Positions 35,831 through 44,493 of a stretch of DNA of 64,000 bases are shown piece after piece. The position numbers and the translations under genes are program-made. The stretch comes from Sulfitobacter donghicola DSW-25 = KCTC 12864 = JCM 14565 (GTDB lineage: Bacteria; Pseudomonadota; Alphaproteobacteria; Rhodobacterales; Rhodobacteraceae). The notes beneath the pieces were generated by a model. The model saw nothing but the letters and a program-made list of their open reading frames with translations. It ran no database searches and was not told the origin of the DNA. The DNA is taken from the NCBI RefSeq assembly GCF_000622405.1, contig NZ_JASF01000005.1, positions 2,914,001 to 2,978,000 on the forward strand, written 5' to 3'. The number at the start of each line of letters is the position of its first letter. Within the stretch, counting starts at the first letter, position 1.

Positions 35831-36172
35831 ATGGAAGATAAACAAAAAAAACCAGTAAGGAGATTGAAGAAGCAATTTAGAGGCAACGAACTTGCTATTT
35901 GCAGGCGGCAGATCATGAAACTAAAATCTGAAATTGCTGAACTTAAAGAGCAAATCAGCGGAGGTTGGATTTCTCCCGATGGCCAGTACTGTGATACAAA
36001 ATACGCGGCAAGGATGGTCAACAAGCGAGAACAGACACTGAGGAACCTACGCTCTACGGGCGGCGGACCAAAAGCGTACTCAAAAAGCGGTTCAATATAT
36101 TACGACGTTGCCGATCTGCATGACTATATAAGAGATGGCAAAACGACTTGGCCATCAGAAGAGGATAAGTAG
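35831..36172 (+). CDS. Excisionase-like winged HTH protein
   Basis: 113 residues from the ATG at 35831 (CAGGAG upstream). A charged coiled coil (residues about 30-50, IMKLKSEIAELKEQI) is followed by a MerR/excisionase-like HTH with the DNA-reading strand (YCDTKYAARMVNKREQTLRN, GGPKAYSKSGSIYYDVADL). Such proteins direct excision by, or regulate, a neighbouring integrase. It lies 39 bases after the integrase on the same strand. Confidence 0.6.
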   Translation: MEDKQKKPVRRLKKQFRGNELAICRRQIMKLKSEIAELKEQISGGWISPDGQYCDTKYAARMVNKREQTLRNLRSTGGGPKAYSKSGSIYYDVADLHDYIRDGKTTWPSEEDK

Positions 36173-36608
36173 CTTTGGGAACCAAATATTCGCAAAATAT
36201 ATCAATCACCCCCCGGGTATCTCTCATTGGCTGGCAGGCCAGAACAGTAAATGGGAACGACATAACATATTGCGAGTAGGGCAAAGTACGAAAACTCCTA
36301 TACAGCCTGATCCTTGTTATATGAGCTCTAGACATAACGAATTGAGTGAAAATTTGGTGTAACTATATAAAATTAATAAAAAAATTAAAGAAACCTGTTG
36401 CGCAGGGCTATGCACGTCAGTCGATGCTATTTTTAATATGCCTTAAGGGGCTCTAAAACTCAGTGATTACAGGGGAATACCCTGCTTGAACGGTGTCAAA
36501 AAGACACGAGGTCGGTAAAGCTCACAAACATGCTGACCAAACCTATCAATTGGAAGCCGTGGTGACCAGATTTGTACACACACGAACCAACGTCCGTAGG
36601 AGCACAGC
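36173..36608. other. AT-rich intergenic region before the serine recombinase
   Basis: 436 bases without a gene. AT-rich runs near 36361-36395 (ATAAAATTAATAAAAAAATT) could hold promoters. A perfect small inverted repeat GTGTC-AAAAA-GACAC lies at 36493-36507. A resolution site for the recombinase is possible here but not demonstrable. Confidence 0.4.
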
Positions 36609-37298
36609 ATGGATCAGCCAACAGCATTTATTTCATATATTCGGGTTTCGACAGAACGACAGGGCAAAAGCGGCCTAGGACTTGAAGCGCAAAAATCTGT
36701 TGTAGATGCCTTTGTCGCTCAAAGTGGCGGAGAACTTATAGAAGAGTATGTGGAAGTAGAGAGTGGTAAGCGAAATTCACGTTCGCAACTGAAAGCTGCA
36801 ATCGATGCCTGCAAGCGGCAAAAAGCTACCCTTATAATTGCCAAGCTCGACCGTCTTGCCAGAAACGTACATTTCATCTCTGGTCTGATCGAAACAGGCG
36901 TACCTTTTCGAGCTGCGGACATGCCAAACGCTGATAAATTCATGTTGCACGTTTATGCTGCTATGGCAGAGGAGGAGGGGCGGCGGATAAGTGAACGTAC
37001 CAAGCACGCTCTCCAAGCTGCAAAACGTCGCGGTGTTAGACTAGGCGTATCCTGCAAACAGCTCGCCGCCAAAAAGGTGGATGAAGCAAACGATCACAGT
37101 AGAGCCATTGGCCCTATTATTGAGGTGCTAAAGGCGGAAGGCATGTCGGTTCGAAAAATTGTCGATAGGCTAAATTCTGACAATATCACAAGCTATTCAG
37201 GTGGTAAGTGGCATCCAACGACAGTTCAAAGGTCTTGGCAGCGCTATGCAGAATTGAACCTTTCTACCACCGGGAAATTTACTAACCCCCCATGTTAA
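36609..37298 (+). CDS. Serine recombinase (resolvase family)
   Basis: 229 residues. The N-terminal catalytic domain is intact: YIRVSTERQGKSGLGLEAQ with the nucleophilic Ser, AKLDRLARNVHFI, and EEEGRRISERTKHAL. A short HTH region (VRKIVDRLNSDNITSYSGGKWHPTTVQRSW) follows. Size suits a resolvase/invertase rather than a large serine integrase. GGAG precedes the ATG. Its end overlaps the next gene by seven bases, so the two are co-translated. Confidence 0.88.
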   Translation: MDQPTAFISYIRVSTERQGKSGLGLEAQKSVVDAFVAQSGGELIEEYVEVESGKRNSRSQLKAAIDACKRQKATLIIAKLDRLARNVHFISGLIETGVPFRAADMPNADKFMLHVYAAMAEEEGRRISERTKHALQAAKRRGVRLGVSCKQLAAKKVDEANDHSRAIGPIIEVLKAEGMSVRKIVDRLNSDNITSYSGGKWHPTTVQRSWQRYAELNLSTTGKFTNPPC

Positions 37299-38632
37299 AC
37301 CCAATAGTCAGAAGATCAGACTTTGTGCGGCAACTAACGCCAAACACAGTAATTGATGCAAACGATGCCTTCATTGATCGGATCGACTTAGATATTGGCG
37401 ACTGGCTGCTATCTGGGGAACTAGTTGATATTTGCGGCGCTCTCTCTCAGTTACGTTTGGCCGAGATACCTAACGTTGATGGCGGTTCCGTTCCATTGTT
37501 CAACAGCCATATCGTCGAGAGATTTTACGAAATTCGAGGGTTAAGGTTTTCTACAAACCCAAGAACCGATAGCCTCAATCAAGCGAGCGCACTAATCTCT
37601 GGAACCGTAGAACGACCGAACTGGCGCTATCGACCGACTACCCGCCAACCGGGCGAGACAGAACGTATTTCTTTTAAAACTCAGCTTAACCTCACAAGAT
37701 TTTTGCAAGCCCAGCGCCTACACCATAGAAGTCGATCTGACCGGCCAAGGCTGGCTTCTAATTATGTCATGGCGATTTCGCCGGAAACTAGTTGGTATGC
37801 TGATGAAGTGCCGCTGTTGCCTGCAACGAACGTTATTATTGGTCCCAATAAGAAGTACGCTTTTGCACTCAAGGACAGTCGGAGCGTCCAGATGCAGCGT
37901 TACCTAAACATTGCGCAGGACATGCTTAACAATGCCATGCAGGGAGCATTTGACGGGGAAGGGGCTTCAGCCCATCTAGCACCGTATTTCTCGCTAAGAG
38001 CAATTGAGTTTTATTGGGAATTCGACGCTGAGAGCCCGATTGATTTTGTTGCCTCTTTACGGGAAAGGGTTATGCAGCATGGTCAGGTGGTTTCGGAGGA
38101 TTTTTATGACATTTCCACTGGATCGCTTAGGACAACTAATCAAAGCCCATGCCTTACCGTTCAACTGACCTCTAAAATTAAAGTTAAGATTTACGCGAAA
38201 ACAACAAGACGGGTAAGGTTTGAGGTTACAATCAAAGATGACGCGATTAATGTGGTGGCAGGCCAGCGGTCTCAGGCTAGCGTGGAAGGGATTGTGTCCT
38301 TGATACCTTCTCTGGCTCAGGAAGCCGCTGACCGACTAGCACCGCTCATACAATCGATTACAGCGGCACCACCACCTCCCGGGCGAGCAACTGCTCTTCA
38401 GCTCATGCACCTGATCACACAGAACGCTCAAGATCGCTACGTAGCTGAAGCAATTATTGCTGCGCTTGTTAGTTTTGGTCGTGTGGCCGCTTACGGGAAC
38501 GATCCCATGAAAAGCGCAATTAGAGGGTTAAAGGAGCGCGGTATACTAAGGAGTGTTAAGCCGCGCAGCAGCATTTGTGTTATCACGGATGAATATCATG
38601 ACGCACTAATAAGTTTGCGCAGATACCGTTAG
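37292..38632 (+). CDS. Hypothetical protein, possible replication initiator (446 aa)
   Basis: 446 soluble residues and not recognised with confidence. The middle contains VKIYAKTTRRVRFEVTIKDD, which resembles the KxYxKxxxxxRxEV segment of phage and plasmid replication initiator proteins (gene II-like). The C-terminal 70 residues (MKSAIRGLKERGILRSVKPR) look like a winged helix. It overlaps the serine recombinase by seven bases, a pairing seen on plasmid-like elements. Role as replication protein is inference only. Confidence 0.55.
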   Translation: MLNPIVRRSDFVRQLTPNTVIDANDAFIDRIDLDIGDWLLSGELVDICGALSQLRLAEIPNVDGGSVPLFNSHIVERFYEIRGLRFSTNPRTDSLNQASALISGTVERPNWRYRPTTRQPGETERISFKTQLNLTRFLQAQRLHHRSRSDRPRLASNYVMAISPETSWYADEVPLLPATNVIIGPNKKYAFALKDSRSVQMQRYLNIAQDMLNNAMQGAFDGEGASAHLAPYFSLRAIEFYWEFDAESPIDFVASLRERVMQHGQVVSEDFYDISTGSLRTTNQSPCLTVQLTSKIKVKIYAKTTRRVRFEVTIKDDAINVVAGQRSQASVEGIVSLIPSLAQEAADRLAPLIQSITAAPPPPGRATALQLMHLITQNAQDRYVAEAIIAALVSFGRVAAYGNDPMKSAIRGLKERGILRSVKPRSSICVITDEYHDALISLRRYR

Positions 38633-38748
38633 TTAGTTACTGAGCTGCAATGAACATATCACCATCAGTCGCTGCAAGCGGACACTTTCTTGCGAACTAA
38701 AACCGACAGGGCAATGCCGGTCAAGCGCCTGAAGATTAAGGAAGCATC

Positions 38749-40215
38749 GTGAAGACTGCAAAAGAATTTTTCCTCTTTGACTTTTCTAGCACCCTATTTC
38801 CAATGGAAACATGTAAGGTGCTTTTTGAGAATGGTGAACCTTTGCTCGAGGCGTATGTACAGAGATGTTTGAGTAAGAAGCCAGCTGATGCGGCCTATCA
38901 GTTTTTAGCGCAAACACGGGTTTACGCATCGAAACCTCGCGGACACCTTCGCCGAACGGTTAAGCTAGACCCGGTCGCTGAGTACTTTCTCTACACGGTT
39001 ATCTTTCGCAATAAGTTAAAGTTTCGAAAACCCTTTGGCGCTGACAAAAAGCACTTTGGGTATAGGTTTGAAAAATCCGAGCCGTTGACTGCAACTGCGT
39101 CCTATTCGGGCTTTAAAAAAGCACTTGTGGCGTATTCGAGCAAGTTCAAACATTCGATCAGCTTCGATGTAGCATCTTACTTTAATGGCATATACCATCA
39201 TGACATCGTGTCTTGGTTTGCGAACGCAGGAGCAAGTATCGATGATGTAAATGCTCTGGGAACATACATGAGGCAGAGCAACTCTGGGCGTAGCATCGAC
39301 TGTTGGCCTCAGGGAATGTACCCAGCAAAAATGGTGGGCAATGATTTTCTTCGTTTTGTCGAACAACACCATGGCTTGAAGGCGAAGGCCGTTGTCCGCT
39401 TTATGGATGACTTTGTTCTATATTCCGATAATCAGCAAGATTTGTCTGAGGACTTTTACCTCGTTCAAAAACTCCTTGGACAAAAAGGGCTTTCCGTTAA
39501 TCCAAGCAAGACGACAGTTAAAGGTGTTGCAGGTGTTGAGGTTGAGGATCAGGTGGATGGAGTAAAAGCTGGCTTGCTTCAGAAACGGCGGAAAGCCGCA
39601 ATCCTTGCCTACTTAGACGATTTGGATGCCGCCGTTGATGCCATACAGATGAGTGCCGACGAGATTAAGTATATAAAGGGAATGCTGAAGGCAGACCATT
39701 TAGAGGAGGAGGATGCAGAACTTATCTTGAGCCTCTTTCGTGACCATACCGAGGAGGTTTTACCTTACATAGGGCAATTTGCGATCAGCTTCCCACATCT
39801 GGCAAAGAGCATTTGGTCATTTTCCCACCACATCAAAGATAAAGAGTTCGTCGCTGACTTTGTTCTTAAGGCTGCTAAATTTGACGGCCTCCAAGAGTAT
39901 CAGTTATTCTGGTTTGCTTGGATTTTGCAGGACAGTCTAATGGGATCAACGAAGGCTGCTGAAATCGTCGATGCATTGTACAACCACAAAAATTCAACCA
40001 CCATTTCGAAGGCTAAAATACTCGAGATTGCAGACAACAGGTTTGGTCTAACAGAGTTGCGGGACGAGCACTTAGTCGCTGGCCGTTCAGATTGGTTGGC
40101 TTGGGCGAGCGCTGTAGGGCATAGAAATTTGCCTCCAATCTCAAGAAATCATAAACTTGAGTACTTCGCTAACTCTTCACCGATGAATAAGCTTATAAAA
40201 GATATCATTGCATAG
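38749..40215 (+). CDS. Reverse transcriptase, defence-associated type (DRT-like)
   Basis: 488 residues from a GTG behind AAGGAAG. RT motifs are clear: FDVASYFNGIYHHDI with catalytic D140, PQGMYPAKMVGND (residues 187-199), VVRFMDDFVLYS with D220 and D221, and LGQKGLSVNPSKT. There is no intron maturase, no integrase domain and no visible retron msr-msd. The helical C-terminal half (about 280-488) is unlike known RT thumbs and resembles those of unknown-group antiviral RTs. The N-terminal FFLFDFSSTLFPMETCKVLF and HLRRTVKLDPVAEYF fit my memory of the DRT5 subclass, but this is uncertain. A 115-base leader precedes it. Confidence 0.8.
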   Translation: MKTAKEFFLFDFSSTLFPMETCKVLFENGEPLLEAYVQRCLSKKPADAAYQFLAQTRVYASKPRGHLRRTVKLDPVAEYFLYTVIFRNKLKFRKPFGADKKHFGYRFEKSEPLTATASYSGFKKALVAYSSKFKHSISFDVASYFNGIYHHDIVSWFANAGASIDDVNALGTYMRQSNSGRSIDCWPQGMYPAKMVGNDFLRFVEQHHGLKAKAVVRFMDDFVLYSDNQQDLSEDFYLVQKLLGQKGLSVNPSKTTVKGVAGVEVEDQVDGVKAGLLQKRRKAAILAYLDDLDAAVDAIQMSADEIKYIKGMLKADHLEEEDAELILSLFRDHTEEVLPYIGQFAISFPHLAKSIWSFSHHIKDKEFVADFVLKAAKFDGLQEYQLFWFAWILQDSLMGSTKAAEIVDALYNHKNSTTISKAKILEIADNRFGLTELRDEHLVAGRSDWLAWASAVGHRNLPPISRNHKLEYFANSSPMNKLIKDIIA

Positions 40216-40307
40216 CCTCTTCTTAATGAAGATGCGGTTTATCCAATGATTGCATCGCACCCATATTTTGAGCGAGATGGACCAACCCAGCCGTTTTTAC
40301 TCTTTTA

Positions 40308-41006
40308 TTATGTATTGATAGCATTGCAATAAGTGCGAAGTTGCTCAGCGAATGGTTTCATGCGCCTGTAAGATTTTTTTGCTAAGTTCAATTCATATTT
40401 TTGAGATTTTCTTATTTCAGCATGAATGTGTATCGCATTTCTAGCGGCGTAGATTTCAATCAGATCGTCACGCAAATCATTATCGATAATCCCTAGGTTA
40501 AACGCACAATTGGCCTTTGCATCAAAGCGAACTTTCGTAATATCGGATGGCACAACAGCGTGATAACTGGGAATAATCTCTCTACCATCATGCTCCAGAT
40601 GCTTGTGAAGTTCTTTGAGAGAGTTTTCAGGTATCGAAATTTTCTTCAACGTGTTCCGCTGAGTGAGTTGAATGACCTCCGGAGCAGTTGCGTTCTGATC
40701 GAATAGTACATGGTGTAAAGCGGCCTCATATATGGACGCATACATTAAAACCTGCACCCTAACTTGGGCACGTTGTAACCAGTCTTCTGCCTCAATCGCC
40801 CTTAGCATTTTGTATATGTGCCGCGCTGACATGAACTCTTCGGACAGCCGCTTTGCCAAACCTGTATCTGTTATGTAATCAAACTGCTCCTCATGCCATT
40901 CTCGGCTTGCCAGATGCGCGTTCACATAGTCGTTTAATAGCCACCTAAGTGCTTTTACCTTAATTTTTGTAAACATGCGTGCCATAGTGCTTCCCAAAAT
41001 TAACAT
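40308..41006 (-). CDS. HEPN-like protein facing the reverse transcriptase
   Basis: 232 residues; the ATG at 40985 (GGGAAG upstream) may be the true start. It is mostly helical, with MYASIYEAALHHVLF in the middle and IYAARNAIHIHAEIRK near the end. R189-N190...H195 fits the Rx4-6H motif of HEPN RNases, and the preceding helix with Asp/Glu also fits. HEPN proteins are common toxin or effector parts of defence systems. It is convergent with the RT gene (92-base gap), so the two are not one operon. The assignment is by motif only. Confidence 0.55.
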   Translation of the reverse strand: MLILGSTMARMFTKIKVKALRWLLNDYVNAHLASREWHEEQFDYITDTGLAKRLSEEFMSARHIYKMLRAIEAEDWLQRAQVRVQVLMYASIYEAALHHVLFDQNATAPEVIQLTQRNTLKKISIPENSLKELHKHLEHDGREIIPSYHAVVPSDITKVRFDAKANCAFNLGIIDNDLRDDLIEIYAARNAIHIHAEIRKSQKYELNLAKKSYRRMKPFAEQLRTYCNAINT

Positions 41007-41168
41007 AGCTCATAGCTCGTCTTTCCTGCGATTAGTATCCTGATTTCATGAAGCTCACGAAAAAAAACTATCATAGCTCGAAGCTACTAATTGGTACTTT
41101 AAGAGGGTGTCTAAACAGGATTACCCGTTGCGTCCTATGTGGGCCCAATAGGCAGATCAGAAAAGAAA

Positions 41169-41197
41169 AAGGGCTCAGCAATCAATGCTAAGCCCTT
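41169..41197 (-). terminator. Terminator of tRNA-Asn
   Basis: Read on the minus strand, AAGGGCTTAGCA and TGCTGAGCCCTT form a long stem followed by a T run. It lies eight bases after the tRNA 3' end. Confidence 0.85.
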
Positions 41198-41205
41198 GAA
41201 TTCTA

Positions 41206-41280
41206 TGGCTCCGACGGTAGGGATCGAACCTACGACCAATTGATTAACAGTCAACTGCTCTACCGCTGAGCTACGTCGGA
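41206..41280 (-). tRNA. tRNA-Asn(GTT), integration target
   Basis: A complete tRNA of 75 bases with encoded CCA. The anticodon loop CTGTTAA gives GTT; the T-arm GGTTCGATCCC and acceptor stem TCCGACG/CGTCGGA are intact. Its 3' 45 bases are repeated at 34383-34427 and 23 of them at 24984-25006, marking it as the attachment site of the island. Confidence 0.97.
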
Positions 41281-41338
41281 ACGGTTCGCATCATATAGCG
41301 GCGGTTTTTTGGCGCGTCCAGAGGCTTTTCGTAGTTTT

Positions 41339-42268
41339 TCAAATATTTTCTGTAGGGGCTAAAAGGGAGAAGGTTACGCCTTCTTGTAAGGTCCCATTAT
41401 GGGTGACGAAACCTCGGCCTTTCAGGTCGATCAAATGCGCCAAAACGTTCCTGATTGCTGCGCCCAAAAGGGCTGGTGGGGTCTCGGTATATATCTCTTG
41501 TGCAAGGGATTTTGCGTTTTTGGGCTTTTCGGCCAAACCTGCCAGAATGGCGGCCTCGCGCGTGCGGCGATGGTTCACCAGCCATGCGAGGCGGGCGGCT
41601 GGGTCGTCTATTTGGCCGCCATGACCGGGGTAGAATACACGCCAGTCTGTTTCCTGAAGGCGGGCGCAAGAGGCCATGAAGTCTGTCAGGTCGCCGTCGG
41701 GCGGGGAAACCAATGAAGAAGCCCAACCCATAACATGGTCGGCCGTAAAGCAGCTGTCGTTCCATCCCAAGCTGATGTGGTTTCCGATATGGCCGGGGGT
41801 GTGGATTACGTTTAGCTGCCAGTTGTCACCTTGAATGATGTCGCCATCTGCGACGATTTGATCGGGCTGAAATGCTTCATCAATCCCTTCGCCGCCTCCG
41901 ACAGTACCCGCTGCTGCGAGCTGTTGCATAATGGGGGATCTGCCAGCCTGGGCATTGCCAAACGCCAGAATGGGCGCTCCGCAATGATCAGAAAGCGGCC
42001 GCGCCAGAGGGGAGTGATCAAGGTGGGTGTGGGTGACGATGATGTGGCTGATGTGCTGGTCAGGCCCAACGGCGCCAAGGATCGCCTTCAGGTGTGCCTC
42101 GCTCTGGGGGCCTGGATCGATCACGGCCAATCCGGAGTCGCCTAGCAGATAGGTGTTGGTGCCGCGGTAGGTCATTGGCGAGGGGTTTGGCGCAACAATC
42201 CGTCGCAAACCTTGTTCGAGGGTTTGAGCAACGCCAATAGGCGGATCAAAGTCATCTGGAGCTTGCAT
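41339..42268 (-). CDS. MBL-fold metallo-hydrolase (LACTB2-like)
   Basis: 309 residues from the ATG at 42268; the longer frame to 42319 would reach over the divergent kinase start region. The metal site THTHLDHSPLARPL, HTPGHIGNHISLG and PGHGGQI are intact. A C-terminal winged-helix region (QEIYTETPPALLGAAIRNVL) is typical of the LACTB2/endoribonuclease-like branch of the family. The substrate is unknown. It is divergent from the EnvZ-like kinase, 44 bases apart. Confidence 0.9.
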   Translation of the reverse strand: MQAPDDFDPPIGVAQTLEQGLRRIVAPNPSPMTYRGTNTYLLGDSGLAVIDPGPQSEAHLKAILGAVGPDQHISHIIVTHTHLDHSPLARPLSDHCGAPILAFGNAQAGRSPIMQQLAAAGTVGGGEGIDEAFQPDQIVADGDIIQGDNWQLNVIHTPGHIGNHISLGWNDSCFTADHVMGWASSLVSPPDGDLTDFMASCARLQETDWRVFYPGHGGQIDDPAARLAWLVNHRRTREAAILAGLAEKPKNAKSLAQEIYTETPPALLGAAIRNVLAHLIDLKGRGFVTHNGTLQEGVTFSLLAPTENI

Positions 42269-42312
42269 TGTTTTGCCTTTCGCTTGGGGCGTTGACGCTT
42301 TAGGTTTTATGC

Positions 42313-43632
42313 ATGTCATGGAACCTGCTCAAACACTATATGCCGCGTGGGATTTACGGGAGGGCAGCATTGATCCTGCTGCTGCCCGTTGTGTTTTTGC
42401 AGGTGGTCGTAACCGTTCTTTTTGCGCAGCGTCATTTTGAAGGCGTCACCGTTCAGATGGCCAATACGGTTTTGCGCGAAGTCTCTTTGGTGATGCAGGT
42501 CGTTGACGCTGAGGCCGATTTGCCCAGCGGCATTGATGCTGTGCAATCGCAACTGGGGGTGCTGGAGATTGCTGTTTCCCAGCCTCAAATCGCGGCGCCT
42601 CAGAACCGTCGGGTTTGGTATGACTATTCCGGTAGCGTTCTTATGCGGCATTTGGGGGGGCAACTTGCGGGATTGGCGGCAGTAGACCTCGTAGAGGGGG
42701 GCGAGGTTGTTCTATATGTCACCAGTACCCATGGGCTGGTTCGGCTGGATTTTGATCGTCGGCGTATTTCAGCGTCAAACCCGCATCAGATGTTTGTTTA
42801 TACGATTGCCTTGGGGGTCTTTATGACAATCATTGCGATTATCTATCTGCGCAATCAGCTACGCCCGATCAAACGGCTTGCCCGCGCGGCCGAAGCTTTT
42901 GGCCGTGGGCGCCACATCCCCTATGCGCCAGCGGGAGCGATTGAGCTGCGCGCTGCTGGCAGTGCCTTTGTGGATATGCGCCACCGCATTGAACGCCACA
43001 TTGAACAGCGTACCTTGATGCTATCAGGGGTCAGCCATGATTTGCGCACGCCCCTTACGCGGTTGCGGCTGGGGCTTGCGATGCTAGACGAAGACGAAGC
43101 CGCGCCTCTGTTGCAAGACGTCGCTGACATGCAAAGAATGCTGGATGAATTTCTGGATTTTGCAAAAGGCGCTGCCGAGGCAGAGCCAGAACCTGTTGAT
43201 CCTGTTGCACTGGTCACTGATATCGTTGAGGGGGCGCAGCGTGCTGGGCGCGATGTCACCTTGTTGGCGCGTGAAGGGGACGGGCAGGGGCATGTTCAAC
43301 TGCGCGAAGTCGCGATCCGCAGGGCGGTTGATAATCTGATCTCAAATGGTGTCCGCTATGGGGCACGGGCCGAAGTCTCGGTTTTGTTAACGGATAAGAC
43401 CCTGAGAATTCGTGTCGAAGACGATGGTCCGGGCATTCCGCAGGAACAACGCGAACAGGCCACCAGACCTTTCACCCGTCTTGATCCGTCCCGTAACCAA
43501 GACAAAGGCGGCGGTGTTGGCCTTGGCTTGGCGATTGCGGTGGATATCGCGCGCAGCCATGGCGGCGTGCTGCGGCTGGGGGTGTCGGATCGCTTGGGGG
43601 GCTTGCGCGCCGATATCGTCATTGCCCGCTGA
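42313..43632 (+). CDS. EnvZ-like sensor histidine kinase
   Basis: 439 residues. TM1 lies at about 18-37 and TM2 at about 163-182, enclosing a periplasmic domain. HAMP follows (RNQLRPIKRLARAAEAF), then the phospho-acceptor motif SGVSHDLRTPLTRLRLGL, N-box AVDNLISNGVRYG, G1 VEDDGPGIP and G2 GVGLGLAI. This is the EnvZ/HK11 class that partners OmpR-like regulators. No response regulator is adjacent, so its partner is elsewhere. Confidence 0.92.
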   Translation: MSWNLLKHYMPRGIYGRAALILLLPVVFLQVVVTVLFAQRHFEGVTVQMANTVLREVSLVMQVVDAEADLPSGIDAVQSQLGVLEIAVSQPQIAAPQNRRVWYDYSGSVLMRHLGGQLAGLAAVDLVEGGEVVLYVTSTHGLVRLDFDRRRISASNPHQMFVYTIALGVFMTIIAIIYLRNQLRPIKRLARAAEAFGRGRHIPYAPAGAIELRAAGSAFVDMRHRIERHIEQRTLMLSGVSHDLRTPLTRLRLGLAMLDEDEAAPLLQDVADMQRMLDEFLDFAKGAAEAEPEPVDPVALVTDIVEGAQRAGRDVTLLAREGDGQGHVQLREVAIRRAVDNLISNGVRYGARAEVSVLLTDKTLRIRVEDDGPGIPQEQREQATRPFTRLDPSRNQDKGGGVGLGLAIAVDIARSHGGVLRLGVSDRLGGLRADIVIAR

Positions 43633-43705
43633 CCTTAAGGCAAGCTTGAGTTGAATCCGGTTCCTGTGCACAACTGGTTCACAGGTTTGATAGCGGAGAG
43701 TGTTT

Positions 43706-44158
43706 ATGGATCCCTACGAAATGATCAAAGCCCACCTCGGGCAGGCTGTTCCTTATGCAACACACACAGGTGTCGAACTGTTAGAGATCAAGGATGGGAG
43801 CGCGACAGCACGGCTAGACCAGCGGCGCGAAACTGAAAACCACATCAAAGGCCAGCATGCGGGCGCGATGTTCACATTGGGCGAGGCCGCTTCGGGGGCC
43901 GCTGTTGCTGGCGCTTTGGCGCCCGTCATTTTGCAAATGCGCCCCGTCGCGGCCATGGCCGAGATTACTTACAAAAAATTCGCGCAGGGTACGTTAACGG
44001 CTACGGCACGCACCTCACTCGATGGTGCAACGCTTATGTCCAAGATCGAAACCGACGGTAAGGTCGCATTTGATGTGGCCGTTGATATTCGCGACGCTGA
44101 CGAGGAAACCGTCGTCGAGATGAAAGTGAATTGGTACGTCAGCCCGACGCGTAACTAA
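43706..44158 (+). CDS. PaaI/DUF4442-like hotdog thioesterase
   Basis: 150 residues from the ATG at 43706, preceded by GGAGAG; an in-frame GTG at 43700 would add two residues. The hotdog-fold helix and active-site region are seen in NHIKGQHAGAMFTLGEAASG. Family members hydrolyse acyl-CoA or related thioesters. The natural substrate is unknown. It lies after the kinase on the same strand and before a tRNA on the opposite strand. Confidence 0.85.
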   Translation: MDPYEMIKAHLGQAVPYATHTGVELLEIKDGSATARLDQRRETENHIKGQHAGAMFTLGEAASGAAVAGALAPVILQMRPVAAMAEITYKKFAQGTLTATARTSLDGATLMSKIETDGKVAFDVAVDIRDADEETVVEMKVNWYVSPTRN

Positions 44159-44300
44159 CGCCCAAACAACGCGCACATCTGAGCATTTGGAGGTGGTTCA
44201 AAACCAGATGCCTTCACACGATCGCTTTGGCGATTCCCGTTCGCGGCGCGGCACTGATGCTGGCATCGCCCATGTGGTGTGAGGGGTGGTGTTGGCGGTT

Positions 44301-44377
44301 TGGTAGGCCCGGCAGGACTTGAACCCGCAACCAAAGCGTTATGAGCGCTCTGCTCTAACCAGTTGAGCTACAGGCCC
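44301..44377 (-). tRNA. tRNA with CAT anticodon (Met elongator or Ile2)
   Basis: 77 bases with encoded CCA. The anticodon loop CTCATAA gives CAT, and GGGCCTG pairs with CGGGCCT. The anticodon arm and GGTTGCGGGTTCAAGTCC resemble tRNA-Ile2, whose C34 is converted to lysidine, but elongator Met cannot be excluded by eye. Confidence 0.93.
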
Positions 44378-44493
44378 GCCACGGATGCTGGTATTGTGCA
44401 TAATTGCTTTCGTCAAGGGTTTGCGTTGCGACTTTGAGCCGAATGATTTAACTCGCTCAGCAACAGAGTTTTTCCAGCCAGAGGCGTTTGAAA

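Noticed and set aside
38749..40215. Retron or group II intron reading of the reverse transcriptase
   Set aside because: No msr-msd-like inverted repeats or intron ends are visible and the C-terminus has no maturase or endonuclease domain.
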